Positions 49,727 to 61,896 of a stretch of 64,000 nucleotides of DNA are shown here, in pieces. The notes beneath the pieces are model-generated. The model was not told the origin of the DNA, searched no databases, and saw only the letters and a program-made list of their open reading frames with translations. Positions within the stretch are counted from its first letter, which is position 1. Each line of letters starts with the position of its first letter. The translations under genes were made by a program, and so were the position numbers. Source of the DNA: Hyperoodon ampullatus (lineage: Eukaryota > Chordata > Mammalia > Artiodactyla > Ziphiidae); the NCBI GenBank assembly GCA_949752795.1, contig CATKHW010000392.1, forward strand, positions 338,629 to 402,628, given 5' to 3'.

Positions 49727-51465
49727 CTTGGCCAAAAAGGGCGTATGCGTTTTCTCCTGAATATATTCAGGAGAAAACGCATACGCCCTTTTTGGCCAAG
49801 TGCATCATTGTCGAAGTTGTGCCCCTCTTCCTGTGCTTTAAAGGTGATTCCAACGTACCTCTTGAAATCTGTTTCCTGCTATTCTGCCTCGCTTTCAAGT
49901 CCGCCTCGTTGCCTTCCCTCAACAGATTTTTGGACGATAGTTGTCCTTTATTACTCAGCCAGTTTGTGAATTGCTGTGCCCCTGAGCTCCATTTTTCAAC
50001 TCGTTTTTGGTGAGCTCAGGGCAATTCCAAAATTTTGCTTCAGGACCTATACTGGTTCCCGGTGGGTGGCTGAGACTTTGGTTAATTCTTCTTCCTGCCG
50101 GGAAATTACAGTGGTATGTGACCGACCAAATGCCTAACAGCTACACTGTCATTGGTTCTCCATCTTCCCTTTCATCCTGTGCCAAATTTGAAACCTGTGC
50201 GAACCAGGACGTTAAAGGGGTGGTCTCTCCAAGTTGGGAGATTGATAGTAAAGCAGATGGAAAGTCAAACCGGAGCACCAGGAGAGGGACTATTCGTTGA
50301 GTTTTAGAAACCTTTCGTATTCACAGTGTGTCCGTTCTCTAGGTTTCCTGTACATGTTATAGCTGTAGTAATATTCCCTTCAACCTGGAGAGTTGGGACC
50401 CATGGAATGGGTGCCAGGCATTTGTGATTTAAAGGGTCTGCATTTGCTCACCCAATCTCACCAATCCTCTCACTCCCATGTGTCCAGCCTTATGCCACAT
50501 CCAGCTGTCGTTGTAGATAGGGTCATTCCAGGTTTGATCAGAAACCCTGAAGGAATTGTAAAGAATTTCACAGTTTTTTTGTTTTGTTTTTGAAATTCCT
50601 TTTTATAGTGTGTTTGAGCTGATTCTCGCTGCCATGTTTATGCCAGTCTAGACACACTTGATTCCCTTACGGAGACATATCAATACATAGGTTTTAAGAT
50701 TCTTACTAGTCAGATATATTCCTCTGCGGGAAATATGGGGTTTTGAGTCCCTTTCCCTGAGGAAGGTGTAGGTCTTGGCTATTCCATAGTTTGTTTTTGA
50801 AACGGTACCTGTGCTTATATCAAACTCTGGTTTTATGCATCACCCCACCTCCCCTTCCTCCTTAAGCAGGCATAAGAGTGTTTTCTGAATGTGAGACACT
50901 GTTCTCTTTCCTAACTCAGTTCAAGTGTATCCATGTTTACAGGATCTTCATAAGTGATATCTTATGATAAGTTTCTTTTTCTGTGTGACTTATTTCACTT
51001 AGAATCATCGTACCTGAATCCACCCATTTTGCTGCTACTGGTCTTATGACATTGATTTCATGGCTGAGGGATATTCCATCGTACGTAAGTACCACAATTT
51101 TTTGAACCATTTTTATATTTCCTGGGATATTTAATGTGTACCCAAGTTGAGGTCCTTGTAAGCAGTGCAGCCCTAAATTTTGGGGTGGCTCTCTCTTATT
51201 GATTTTCAGTTTTCCCAATGTATATTCCCTGGACTGGAAGTGCCCTTGGCTCTGTAGCTCTGTTGTTTACTTGTTTTAGGGAACACAATGCACTCCTCCA
51301 GAGAGGCAGTTGGCAATGTACATCCCGCCCATCAGCATAACAAGGCTCCCTGTTCTCCAGGGCCTGTCTTACCTTTTTGGTTTTTACACATTTTGTGGAT
51401 GTCCCTTTTGAACGGTGTGAAGTGATGCTTCTTTGTAGTGCAGATTAGCATTGCCCGCTTGCTTG
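49727..51465. repeat. Satellite unit 29 (duplicate of unit 23)
   Basis: Length 1,739. Palindrome 49727-49800 is perfect, unlike that of unit 23. The mutated octamer ATTAGCAT is retained at 51444-51451. L1 frame open at 50937-51218 (minus). Confidence 0.93.
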
Positions 51466-53202
51466 CTTGGCCAAAAAGGGCGTATGCGTTTTCTCCTGAA
51501 TATATTCAGGAGAAAACGCATACGCCCTTTTTGGCCAAGTGCATCATTGTCGAAGTTGTGCCCCTCTTCCTGTGCTTTAAAGGCGATTCCAACGTACCTC
51601 TTGAAATCCGTTTCCTGCTATTCTGCCTCACTTTCAAGTCCGCCTCGTTGCCTTCCCTTAACAGATTTTCGGACGATAGTTGTCCTTTATTACTCGGCCA
51701 GTTTGTGAATTGCTGTTCCCTTGAGCGCCATTTTTCAACTCATTTTTTGTGAGCTGACTGCAAGTCCAAAATTTTGGTTCAGGACCTATGCTGGTTCCCG
51801 GTGGTGGGCTGAGACTTTGGTTAATTCTTCTTCCTGCTGGGAAGGTAGAGTGATATGTGACCGTCCAAATGCCTAACAGCTACTCTCTCGTTGGTTCTCC
51901 CTCTTCCCTTTCATCCTCTGCAAAATTGGAAACCTGTGCGAACCAGGAGTTTAAAGGGCTGTCTCTCCAAGTTGGGAGATTGATAGTAAAGCAGATGGAA
52001 AGTCAAACCGGAGCACCAGGAGAGGGACTATTCGTTGAGTTTTAGAAACCTTTCATATTCACAGTGTGTCCGTTCTCTAGGTTTTCCGTATATGTTATAA
52101 CCGTAGTAATATTCCCTTCAACCTGGAGAGTTGGGACCCATGAAATGGGTGCCATGCATTATTGCTTTAAAGGGTCTGCATTTGCTCACCCAATCTCACC
52201 AATCCTCTCAGTCCCAAGTGTCCAGCCTTGTGCCACATCCAGCTGTCGTTGTAGATAGGGTCATTCCAGGTTTCATCAGAGACCCTGAAGGAATTGTAAA
52301 GAATTTCCCAGTTTTTTTGTTTTGTTTTTGAAATTCCTTTTTATAGTGGGTTTGAGCTGATTCTCGCTGCCATGTTTATGCAAGTCTAGACACACTTGAT
52401 TCCCTTATGGAGACATATCAATACATAGGTTTAAGATTCTTTCTAGTCAGATATATTCCTCTGCGGGAAATATGGGGTTTTGAGTCCCTTTCACTGAGGA
52501 AGGTGTAGGTCTTGTCTATTCCATAGTTGGTTTTTGGAACGGTACCTGTGCTTATATCAAACTCTGGTTTTATGCATCACCCCACCTCTCCTTCCCCCTT
52601 AAGCAGGCATAAGAGTGTTTTCTAAATGTGAGACACTGTTCTCTTTCCTAACTCAGTTCAAGTGTAGCCATGTTTACAGGATCTTCATAAGTGATATCTT
52701 ATGATAAGTTTCTTTTTCTGTGTGACTTATTTCACTTAGAATCATCGTACCTGAATCCACCCATTTTGCTGCTACTGGTCTTATGACATTGATTTCATGG
52801 CTGAGGGATATTCCATCGTACGTAAATACCACAATTTTTTGAACCATTTTTATATTTCCTGGGATATTTAAGGTGTACCCAAGTTGAGGTCCTTGTAAGC
52901 AGTGCAGCCCTAAATTTTGGGGTGGCTCTGTCTTATTGATTTTCAGTTTTGCCAAGGTATATTCCCTAGACTGGAAGTGCCCTTGCCTCTGTAGCTCTGA
53001 TGTTTACTTGTTTTAGGGAACACAATGTACTCCTCCACAGAGGCAATTGGCAATTTACATCCCGCCCATCAGCATAACAAGGCTCCCTGTTCTCCAGGGC
53101 CTGTCTTGCCTTTCTGATTTTTACACATTTTGTGGATATCCCTTTTGACCGGTGGGAAGTGATACTTCTTTGTAGTGCAGATTTGCATTGCCTGCTTGCT
53201 TG
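51466..53202. repeat. Satellite unit 30 (duplicate of unit 24)
   Basis: Length 1,737. Palindrome 51466-51539 is perfect. L1 frame open at 52674-52955 (minus), with one substitution against unit 24 near 52,950. Confidence 0.93.
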
Positions 53203-54940
53203 CTTGGCCAAAAAGGGCGTATGTGTTTTCCCCTGAATATATTCAGGAGAAAACGCATACGCCCTTTTTGGCCAAGTTCATCATTGTTGAAGTTGTGGCC
53301 CTCTTCCTGTGCTTTAAACGCGATACCAACGTACCTCTTGAAATCTGTTTCCTGCTATTCTGCCTCGCATTCAAGTCCGCCTCGTTGCCTTCCCTTAACA
53401 GATTTTTGGATGATAGTTTTCCTTTATTACTCTGCCAGTTTGTGAATTGCTGTGCCCTTGAGATGCGTTTTGCAACTCGTTATTTGTGAGCTGACCGCAA
53501 TCAAAAATTTTGGTTCAGGACCTATGCTGGTTCCCGGTGGGTGGCTGAGACTTTGGTTAATTCTTCTTCCTGCCGGGAAGTTAGAGTGATATGTCCCCAT
53601 CCAAATGCCTAACAGCTACTCTCTCATTGGTTCTCCCTCTTCCCTTTCATCCTCTGCCAAATTTGCAACCTGTGCGAACCAGGAGGTTAAAGGGGCTGTC
53701 TCTCCAAGTTGGGAGGTTGATAGTAAAGCAGATGGAAAGTCAAACCCGAGCACCAGGAGAGGGACTATTCGTTGAGTTTTAGAAACCTTTCGTATTAACA
53801 GTGTGCCCATTCTCTAGGTTTCCCGTACATGTTATAGCTGTAGTAATATTCCCTTCAACCTGGAGAGTTGGGACCCATGGAATGGGTGCCAGGCATTTGT
53901 GATTTAAAGGGTCTGCATTTGCTCACCCAATCTCACCAATCCTCTCACTCCCATGTGTCGAGCCTTATGCCACATCCAGCTGTCGTTGTAGATAGGGTCA
54001 TTCCAGCTTTCATCAGAGACCCTGAAGGAATTTTAAAGAATTTCCCAGTTTTTTTGTTTTGTTTTTGAAATTCCTTTTTATAGTGGGTTTGAGCTGATTC
54101 TCGCTGCCATGTTTATGCCAGTCTAGACACACTTGATTACCTTACGGAGACATATCAATACATAGGTTTTAAGATTCTTACTAGTCAGATATATTCCTGT
54201 GCGGGAAATATGGGGTTTTGAGTCCCTTTCACTGATTAAGGTGTAGGTCTTGTCTATTCCATAGTTGGTTTTTGGAACGGTACCTGTGCTTATATCAAAC
54301 TCTGGTTTTATACATCACCCCACCTCTCCTTCCACCTTAAGCAGGCCTAAGAGTGTTTTCTAAATGTGCGACACTGTTCTCTTTCCTAACTCAGTTCAAG
54401 TGTAGCCATGTTTACAGGATCTTCATAAGTGATATCTTATGATAAGTTTCTTTTTCTGTGTGACTTATTTCACTTAGAATCATCGTACCTGAATCCACCC
54501 ATTTTGCTGCTACTGGTCTTATGACATTGATTTCATGGCTGAGGGATATTCCATCGTACGTAAGTACCACAATTTTTTGAACCATTTTTATATTTCCTGG
54601 GATATTTAAGGTGTACCCAAGTTGAGGTCCTTGTAAGCAGTGCAGCCCTAAATTTTGGGGTGGCTCTGTCTTATTGATCTTCAGTTTTCCCAAGGTTTAT
54701 TCCCTAGACTGGAAGTGCCCTTGGCTCTGTAGCTCTGTTCTTTACTTGTTTTAGGGAACACAATGTACTCCTCCAGAGAGGCAGTTGGCAATTTACATCC
54801 CGCCCATCAGCATAACAAGGCTCCCTGTTCTCCAGAGCCTGTCTTGCCTTTCTGGTTTTTACACATTTTGTGGATGTCCCTTTTGACCGGTGGGAAGTGA
54901 TACTTCTTTGTAGTGCAGATTTGCATTGCCCGCTTGCTTG
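53203..54940. repeat. Satellite unit 31 (duplicate of unit 25)
   Basis: Length 1,738, one base shorter than unit 25 because of a change near 53,500 (CGCAATCAAAAA for CGCAAGTCCAAAA). This shifts the block period from 10,432 to 10,431. Palindrome 53203-53276 carries the unit 25 mismatches. L1 frame open at 54412-54693 (minus). Confidence 0.93.
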
Positions 54941-56679
54941 CTTGGCCAAAAAGGGCGTATGCGTTTTCTCCTTAATATATTCAGGAGAAAACGCATACGC
55001 CATTTTTGGTCAAGTGCATCATTGTCGAAGTTGTGCCTCTCTTCCTGTGCCTTAAAGGTGATTCCAACGTACCTCTTGAAATCTGTTTCCTGCTATTCTG
55101 CCTCGTTTTCAAGTCCGCCTCGTTGCCTTCCCTCAACAGATTTTTGGACGATAGTTGCCCTTTATTACTCGGCTAGTTTGTGAATTGCTGTGCCCCTGAG
55201 CTCCATTTTTCAACTCGTTTTTGGTGAGCTGACCGCAAGTCCAAAATTTTGTTTCAGGACCTATACTGGTTCCCGGTGGGTGGCTGAGACTTTGGTAAAT
55301 TCTTCTTCCTGCCGGGAAGTTAGAGTGATATGTGCCCGTCCAAATGCCTAACAGCTACTCTCTCATTGGTTCTCCCTCTTCCCTTTCATCCTCTGCCAAA
55401 TTGGCAACCTGTGCGAACTAGGAGGTTAAAGGGGCTGTCTCTCCAAGTTGGGAGGTTGATAGTAAAGCAGATGGAATGTCAAACCGGAGCACCAGGAGAG
55501 GGACTATTCGTTGAGTTTTAGAAACCTTTCGTATTCACAGTGTGTCCTTTCTCTAGGTTTCCTGTACATGTTATAACTGTAGTAATATTCCCTTCAACCT
55601 GGAGAGTTGGGACCCATGGAATGTGTGCCATGCATTATTGCTTTAAAGGGTCTGCATTTGTTCACTCAATCTCACCAATCCTCTCAGTCCCAAGTGTCCA
55701 GCCTTATGCCACATCCAGCTGTCGTTGTAGATAGGGTCATTCCAGGTTTCATCATTGACCCTGAAGGAATTGTAAAGAATTTCCCAGTTTTTTTGTTTTG
55801 CTTTTGAAATTCCTTTTTATAGTGGGTTTGAGCTGGTTCTCGCTGCCATGTTTATGCCAGTCTAGACACACTTGATTCCCTTACGGAGACATATCAATAC
55901 ATAGGTTTTAAGATTCTTACTAGTCAGATATATTCCTCTGCGGGAAATATGGGGTTTTGAGTCCCTTTCACTGAGGAAGGTGTAGGTCTTGTCTATTCCA
56001 TAGTTGGTTTTTGGAACGGTACCTGTGCTTATATCAAACTCTGGTTTTATGCATCACCCCACCTCTCCTTCCCCCTTAAGCAGGCATAAGAGTGTTTTCT
56101 AAATGTGAGACACTGTTCTCTTTCCTAACTCAGTTCAAGTGTAGCCATGTTTACAGGATCTTCATAAGTGATATCTTATGATAAGTTTCTTTTTCTGTGT
56201 GACATATTTCACTTAGAATCATCGCACCTGAATCCACCCATTTTGCTGCTACTGGTCTTATGACATTGATTTCATGGCTGAGGGATATTCCATCGTACGT
56301 AAGTACCACAATTTTTTGAACCATTTTTATATTTCCTGGGATATTTAAGGTGTACCCAAGTTGAGGTCCTTGTAAGCAGTGCAGCCCTAAATTTTGGGGT
56401 GGCTCTGTCTTATTGATTTTCAGTTTTCCCAAGGTATATTCCCCAGACTGGAAGTGCCCTTGGCTCTGTAGCTCTGTTCTTTACTTGTTTTAGGGAACAC
56501 AATGCACTCCTCCAGAGAGTCAGCTGGCAATTTACATCCCGCCCATCAGCATAACAAGGCCCCCTGTTCTCCAGGGCCTGTCTTGCCTTTCTGGTTTTTA
56601 CACATTTTGTGGATGTCCCTTTTGACCGGTGGGAAGTGATACTTCTTTGTAGTGCAGATTTGCATTGCTCGCTTGCTTG
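54941..56679. repeat. Satellite unit 32 (composite of unit 26-like and unit 22-like sequence)
   Basis: Length 1,739. Palindrome 54941-55014 and the sequence up to about 55,156 match unit 26. From there it carries unit 22-like markers (GTTGCCC, TTTTGTTTCAGG, then CATCATTGACC near 55,752). L1 frame open at 56151-56432 (minus). Confidence 0.92.
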
Positions 56680-59240
56680 CTTGGCCAAAAAGGGCGTATG
56701 CGTTTTCTCCTGAATATATTCAGGAGAAAACGCATACGCCCTTTTTGGCCAAGTGCATCATTGTCGAAGTTGTGCCTCTCTTCCTGTGCTTTAAAGGCGA
56801 TTCCAACGTACCTCTTGAAATCAGTTTCCTGCTATTCTGCCTCACTTTCAACTCCGACTCGTTGCCTTCCCTCAAAAGATTTTTGGACGATAGTTGTCAT
56901 TTATTACTCGGCCAGTTTGTGAATTGCTGTGCCCCTGAGCTCCATTTTTCAACTCGTTTTTGGTGAGCTGACCGCAAGTCCAAAATTTTGCTTCAGGACC
57001 TATACTGGTTCCCGGTGGGTGGCTGAGACTTTGGTAAATTCTTCTTCCTGCCGGGAAGTTAGAGTGATATGTGCCCGTCCATATGCCTAACAGATACTCT
57101 CTCATTGGTTCTCCCTCTTCCCTTTCATCCTCTGCCAAATTGGCAACCTGTACGAACCAGGAGGTTAAAGGGGCTGTCTCTCCAAGTTGGGAGGTTGATA
57201 GTAAAGCAGATGGAAAGTCAAACCGGAGCACCAGGATAGGGAATATTCGTTGAGTTTTAGAAACCTTTCGTATTCACAGTGTGTCCGTTCTCTAGGTTTC
57301 CCGTACATGTTATAACTGTAGTAATATTCCCTTCAACCTGGAGAGTTGGGACCCATGGAATGGGTGCCATGCATTATTGCTTTAAAGGGTCTGCATTTGT
57401 TCACCCAATCTCACCAATCCTCTCAGTCCCAAGTGTCCAGCCTTATGCCACATCCAGCTGTCATTGTAGATAGGGTCATTCCAGCTGTCATCAGAGACCC
57501 TGAAGGAATTGTAAAGAATTTCCCAGTTTTTTTGTTTTGCTTTTGAAATTCCTTTTTATAGTGGGTTTGAGCTGGTTCTCGCTGCCATGTTTATGCCAGT
57601 CTAGACACACTTGATTCCCTTACGGAGACATATCAATACATAGGTTTTAAGATTCTTACTAGTCAGATATATTCCTCTGCGGGAAATATGGGGTTTTGAG
57701 TCCCTTTCACTGAGGAAGGTGTAGGTCTTGTCTATTCCATAGTTGGTTTTTGGAACGGTACCTGTGCTTATATCAAACTCTGGTTTTATGCATCACCCCA
57801 CCTCTCCTTCCCCCTTAAGCAGGCATAAGAGTGTTTTCTAAATGTGAGACACTGTTCTCTTTCCTAACTCAGTTCAAGTGTAGCCATGTTTACAGGATCT
57901 TCATAAGTGATATCTTATGATAAGTTTCTTTTTCTCTGTGACTTATTTCACTTAGAATCATCGTACCTGAATCCACCCATTTTGCTGCTACTGGTCTTAT
58001 GACATTGATTTCATGGCTGAGGGATATTCCATCGTACGTAAGTACCACAATTTTTTGAACCATTTTTATATTTCCTGGGATATTTAAGGTGTACCCAAGT
58101 TGAGGTCCTTGTAAGCAGTGCAGCCCTAAATTTTGGGGTGGCTCTGTCTTATTGATTTTCAGTTTTCCCAAGGTATATTCCCCAGACTGGAAGTGCCCTT
58201 GGCTCTGTAGCTCTGTTCTTTACTTGTTTTAGGGAACACAATGCACTCCTCCAGAGAGGCAGCTGGCAATTTACATCCCGCCCATCAGCATAACAAGGCC
58301 CCCTGTTCTCCAGGGCCTGTCTTGCCTTTCTGGTTTTTACACATTTTGTGGATGTCCCTTTTGACCGGTGGGAAGTGATACTTCTTTGTAGTGCAGATTT
58401 GCATTGCTCGCTTGCTTGCTTGGCCAAAAAGGGCGTATGCGTTTTCTCCTGAATATATTCAGGAGAAAACGCATACGCACTTTTTGGCCAAGTGCATCAT
58501 TGTCGAAGTTGTGCCCCTCTTCCTGTGCTTTAAAGGCGATTCCAACGTACCTCTTGAAATCAGTTTCCTGCTATTCTGCCTCACTTTCAACTCCGACTCG
58601 TTGCCTTCCCTCAAAAGATTTTTGGACGATAGTTGTCATTTACTACTCGGCCAGTTTGTGAATTGCTGTGCCCCTGAGCTCCATTTTTCAACTCGTTTTT
58701 GGTGAGCTGACCGCAAGTCCAAAATTTTGCTTCAGGACCTATACTGGTTCCCGGTGGGTGGCTGAGACTTTGGTAAATTCTTCTTCCTGCCGGGAAGTTA
58801 GAGTGATATGTGCCCGTCCATATGCCTAACAGATACTCTCTCATTGGTTCTCCCTCTTCCCTTTCATCCTCTGCCAAATTGGCAACCTGTACGAACCAGG
58901 AGGTTAAAGGGGCTGTCTCTCCAAGTTGGGAGGTTGATAGTAAAGCAGATGGAAAGTCAAACCGGAGCACCAGGATAGGGAATATTCGTTGAGTTTTAGA
59001 AACCTTTCGTATTCACAGTGTGTCCGTTCTCTAGGTTTCCCGTACATGTTATAACTGTAGTAATATTCCCTTCAACCTGGAGAGTTGGGACCCATGGAAT
59101 GGGTGCCATGCATTATTGCTTTAAAGGGTCTGCATTTGTTCACCCAATCTCACCAATCCTCTCAGTCCCAAGTGTCCAGCCTTATGCCACATCCAGCTGT
59201 CATTGTAGATAGGGTCATTCCAGCTGTCATCAGAGACCCT
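56430..59240. repeat. Adjacent twin segments in units 32-34
   Basis: Units 33 and 34 share CATTGCTCGC, TTTCCTGCTATTCTGCCTCA, CAACTCCGAC, TCAAAAGATT, TTGTCATTTA and CCAGCTGTCATC at 1,739-bp spacing. I noticed only a handful of single-base differences. This is a recent unit duplication. Confidence 0.82.
56680..58418. repeat. Satellite unit 33
   Basis: Length 1,739. Palindrome 56680-56753 is perfect. Private markers include GAAATCAGTTTCC, CAACTCCGACTC and TCAAAAGAT between 56,816 and 56,880, shared only with unit 34. L1 frame open at 57890-58171 (minus). Confidence 0.93.
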
Positions 59241-60157
59241 GAAGGAATTTTAAAGAATTTCCCAGTTTTTTTGTTTTGTTTTTGAAATTCCTTTTTATAG
59301 TGGGTTTGAGCTGATTCTCGCTGCCATGTTTATGCCAGTCTAGACACACTTGATTCCCTTACGCAGACATATCAATACATAGGTTTTAAGTTTCTTACTA
59401 GTCAGATATATTCCTCTGCGGGAAATATGGGGTTTTGAGTCCCTTTCACTGAGGAAGGTGTAGGTCTTGTCTATTCCATAGTTGGTTTTTGGAACGGTAC
59501 CTGTGCTTATATCAAACTCTGGTTTTATGCATCACCCCACCTCTCCTTCCCCCTTAAGCAGGCATAAGAGTGTTTTCTAAATGTGAGACACTGTTTTCTT
59601 TCCTAACTCAGTTCAAGTGTAGCCATGTTTACAGGATCTTCATAAGTGATATCTTATGATAAGTTTCTTTTTCTCTGTGACTTATTTCACTTAGAATCAT
59701 CGTACCTGAATCCACCCATTTTGCTGCTACTGGTCTTATGACATTGATTTCATGGCTGAGGGATATTCCATCGTACGTAAGTACCACAATTTTTTGAACC
59801 ATTTTTATATTTCCTGGGACATTTAAGGTGTACCCAAGTTGAGCTCCTTGTAAGCAGTGCAGCCCTAAATTTTGGGGTGGCTCTGTCTTATTGATTTTCA
59901 GTTTTCCCAAGGTATATTCCCTAGACTGGAAGTGCCCTTGGCTCTGTAGCTCTGTTGTTTACTTTTTTTAGGGAACACAATGCACTCCTCCAGAGAGGGA
60001 TTTGGCAATGTACATCCCGCCCATCAGCATAACAAGGCTCCCTGTTCTCCAGGGCCTTTCTTGCCTTTCTGGTTTTTACACATTTTGTGGATGTCCTTTT
60101 TGACTGGTGGGAAGTGATACTTCTTTTTAGTGCAGATTTGCATTGCCCGCTTGCTTG
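58419..60157. repeat. Satellite unit 34 (twin of unit 33)
   Basis: Length 1,739. Palindrome 58419-58492 has one mismatch (GCACT). It carries all the private markers of unit 33. L1 frame open at 59629-59910 (minus). Confidence 0.93.
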
Positions 60158-61896
60158 CTTGGCCAAAAAGGGCGTATGCGTTTTCTCCTGAATATATTCA
60201 GGAGAAAACACATACGCCCTTTTTGGCCAAGTGCATCATTGTCGAAGTTGTGCCCCTCTTCCTGTGCTTTAAAGGCGATTCCAACGTACCTCTTGAAATC
60301 TCTTTCCTGCTATTCTGCCTAGCTTTCAAGTCTGCCTCGTTGCCTTCCCTCAACAGATTTTTGGACGAGAGTTGCCCTTTATTACTCGGCCAGTTTGTGA
60401 ATTGCTGTGTCCCTGAGCTCCATTTATCAACTCGTTTTAGGTGAGCTGACCGCAAGTCCAAAATTTTGGTTCAGGACCTATACTGGTTCCCGGTGGGTGG
60501 CTGAGACTTTGGTTAATTCTTCTTCCTGCTGGGAAGGTAGAGTGATACGTGCCCGTCCAAATGCCTAACAGCTACTCTCTCATTGGTTCTCCCTCTTCCC
60601 TTTCATCCTCTGCCAAATTGGCAACCTGTGCGAACCAGGAGGTTAAAGGGGCTGTCTCTCCAAGTTCGGACATTGATAGTAAAGCAGATGGAAAGTCAAA
60701 CCGGTCCACCAGGAGAGGGACTATTCGTTGAGTTTTAGAAACCTTTCGTATTCACAGTGTGTCCGTTCTCTAGGTTTCCCGTACATGTTATAGCTGTAGT
60801 AATATTCCCTTCAACCTGGAGAGTTGGGACCCATGGACTAGGTGCTAGGCATTTGTGCTTTAAAGGGTCTGCATTTGCTCACCCAATCTCACCAATCGTC
60901 TCAGTCCCAAGTGTCCCTCCTTATGCCACATCCACCTGTCATTGTAGATAGGGTCATTCCAGGTTTCATCAGAGACCCTGAAGGAATTGTAAAGAATTTC
61001 CCAGTTTTTTTTTTTAGTTTTTTAAATTCATTTTTATAGTGGGTTTGAGCTGATTCTCGCTGCCATGTTTATGCCAGTCTAGACACACTTGATTCCCTTA
61101 CGGAGACATATCAATACATAGGTTTTAAGATTCTTACTAGTCAGATATATTCCTCTGTGGGAAATATGGGGTTTTGAGCCCCTTTCACTGAGGAAGGTGT
61201 AGGTCTTGTCTATTCCATAGTTGGTTTTTGGAACGGTACCTGTGCTTATATCAAACTCTTGTTTTATACATCACCCCACCTCTCCTTCCCCCTTTAGCAG
61301 GCATATGAGTGTTTTCTAAATGTGAGACACTGTTCTCTTTCCTAACTCAGTTCAAGTGTAGCCATGTTTACAGGATCTTCATAAGTGATATCTTATGATA
61401 AGTTTCTTTTTCTGTGTGACTTATTTCACTTAGAATCATCGTACCTGAATCCACCCATTTTGCTGCTACTGGTCTTATGACATTGATTTCATGGCTGAGG
61501 GATATTCCATCGTACGTAAGTACCACAATTTTTTGAACCATTTTTATATTTCCTGGGATATTTAAGGTGTACCCAAGTTGAGGTCCTTGTACGCAGTGCA
61601 GCCCTAAATTTTGGGGTGGCTCTGCCTTATTGATTTTCAGTTTTCCCAAGGTTTATTCCCTAGACTGGAAGTGCCCTTGGCTCTGTATCTCTGTTCTTTA
61701 CTTGTTTTAGGGAACACAATGTACTTCTCCAGAGAGGCTTTTGGCAATTTACATCCCGCCCATCAGCATAACAAGGCTCCTTCTTCTCCAGGGCCTGTCT
61801 TGCCTTTCTGGTTTTTACACATTTTCTGGATGTCCCTTTTGACCGGTGGGAAGTGATACTTCTTTGTTGTGCAGATTTCCATTGCCCGCTTGCTTG
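60158..61896. repeat. Satellite unit 35
   Basis: Length 1,739. Palindrome 60158-60231 has one mismatch (a CpG to CA in the right arm). The L1 tail is a run of 11 T at 61005-61015. The octamer at the unit's end is mutated (ATTTCCAT, 61875-61882). L1 frame open at 61368-61649 (minus). Confidence 0.92.

Larger units (their letters stand above)
45400..55156. repeat. Six-unit higher-order block, copy 2 (3' end truncated)
   Basis: Tandem copy of 34,968-44,725, at offset 10,432 and then 10,431 after a one-base change near 53,500. I noticed about ten differences in 9.76 kb by eye. Identity ends near 55,156, where GTTGCCC replaces GTTGTCC, so the last ~675 bp of the block is not repeated. Confidence 0.87.

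Noticed and set aside
35817..55890. Palindrome as a CRISPR repeat or rho-independent terminator array
   Set aside because: Spacing is 1.74 kb with conserved, not unique, sequence between copies. The composition and the L1 content are mammalian, so neither prokaryotic reading applies.
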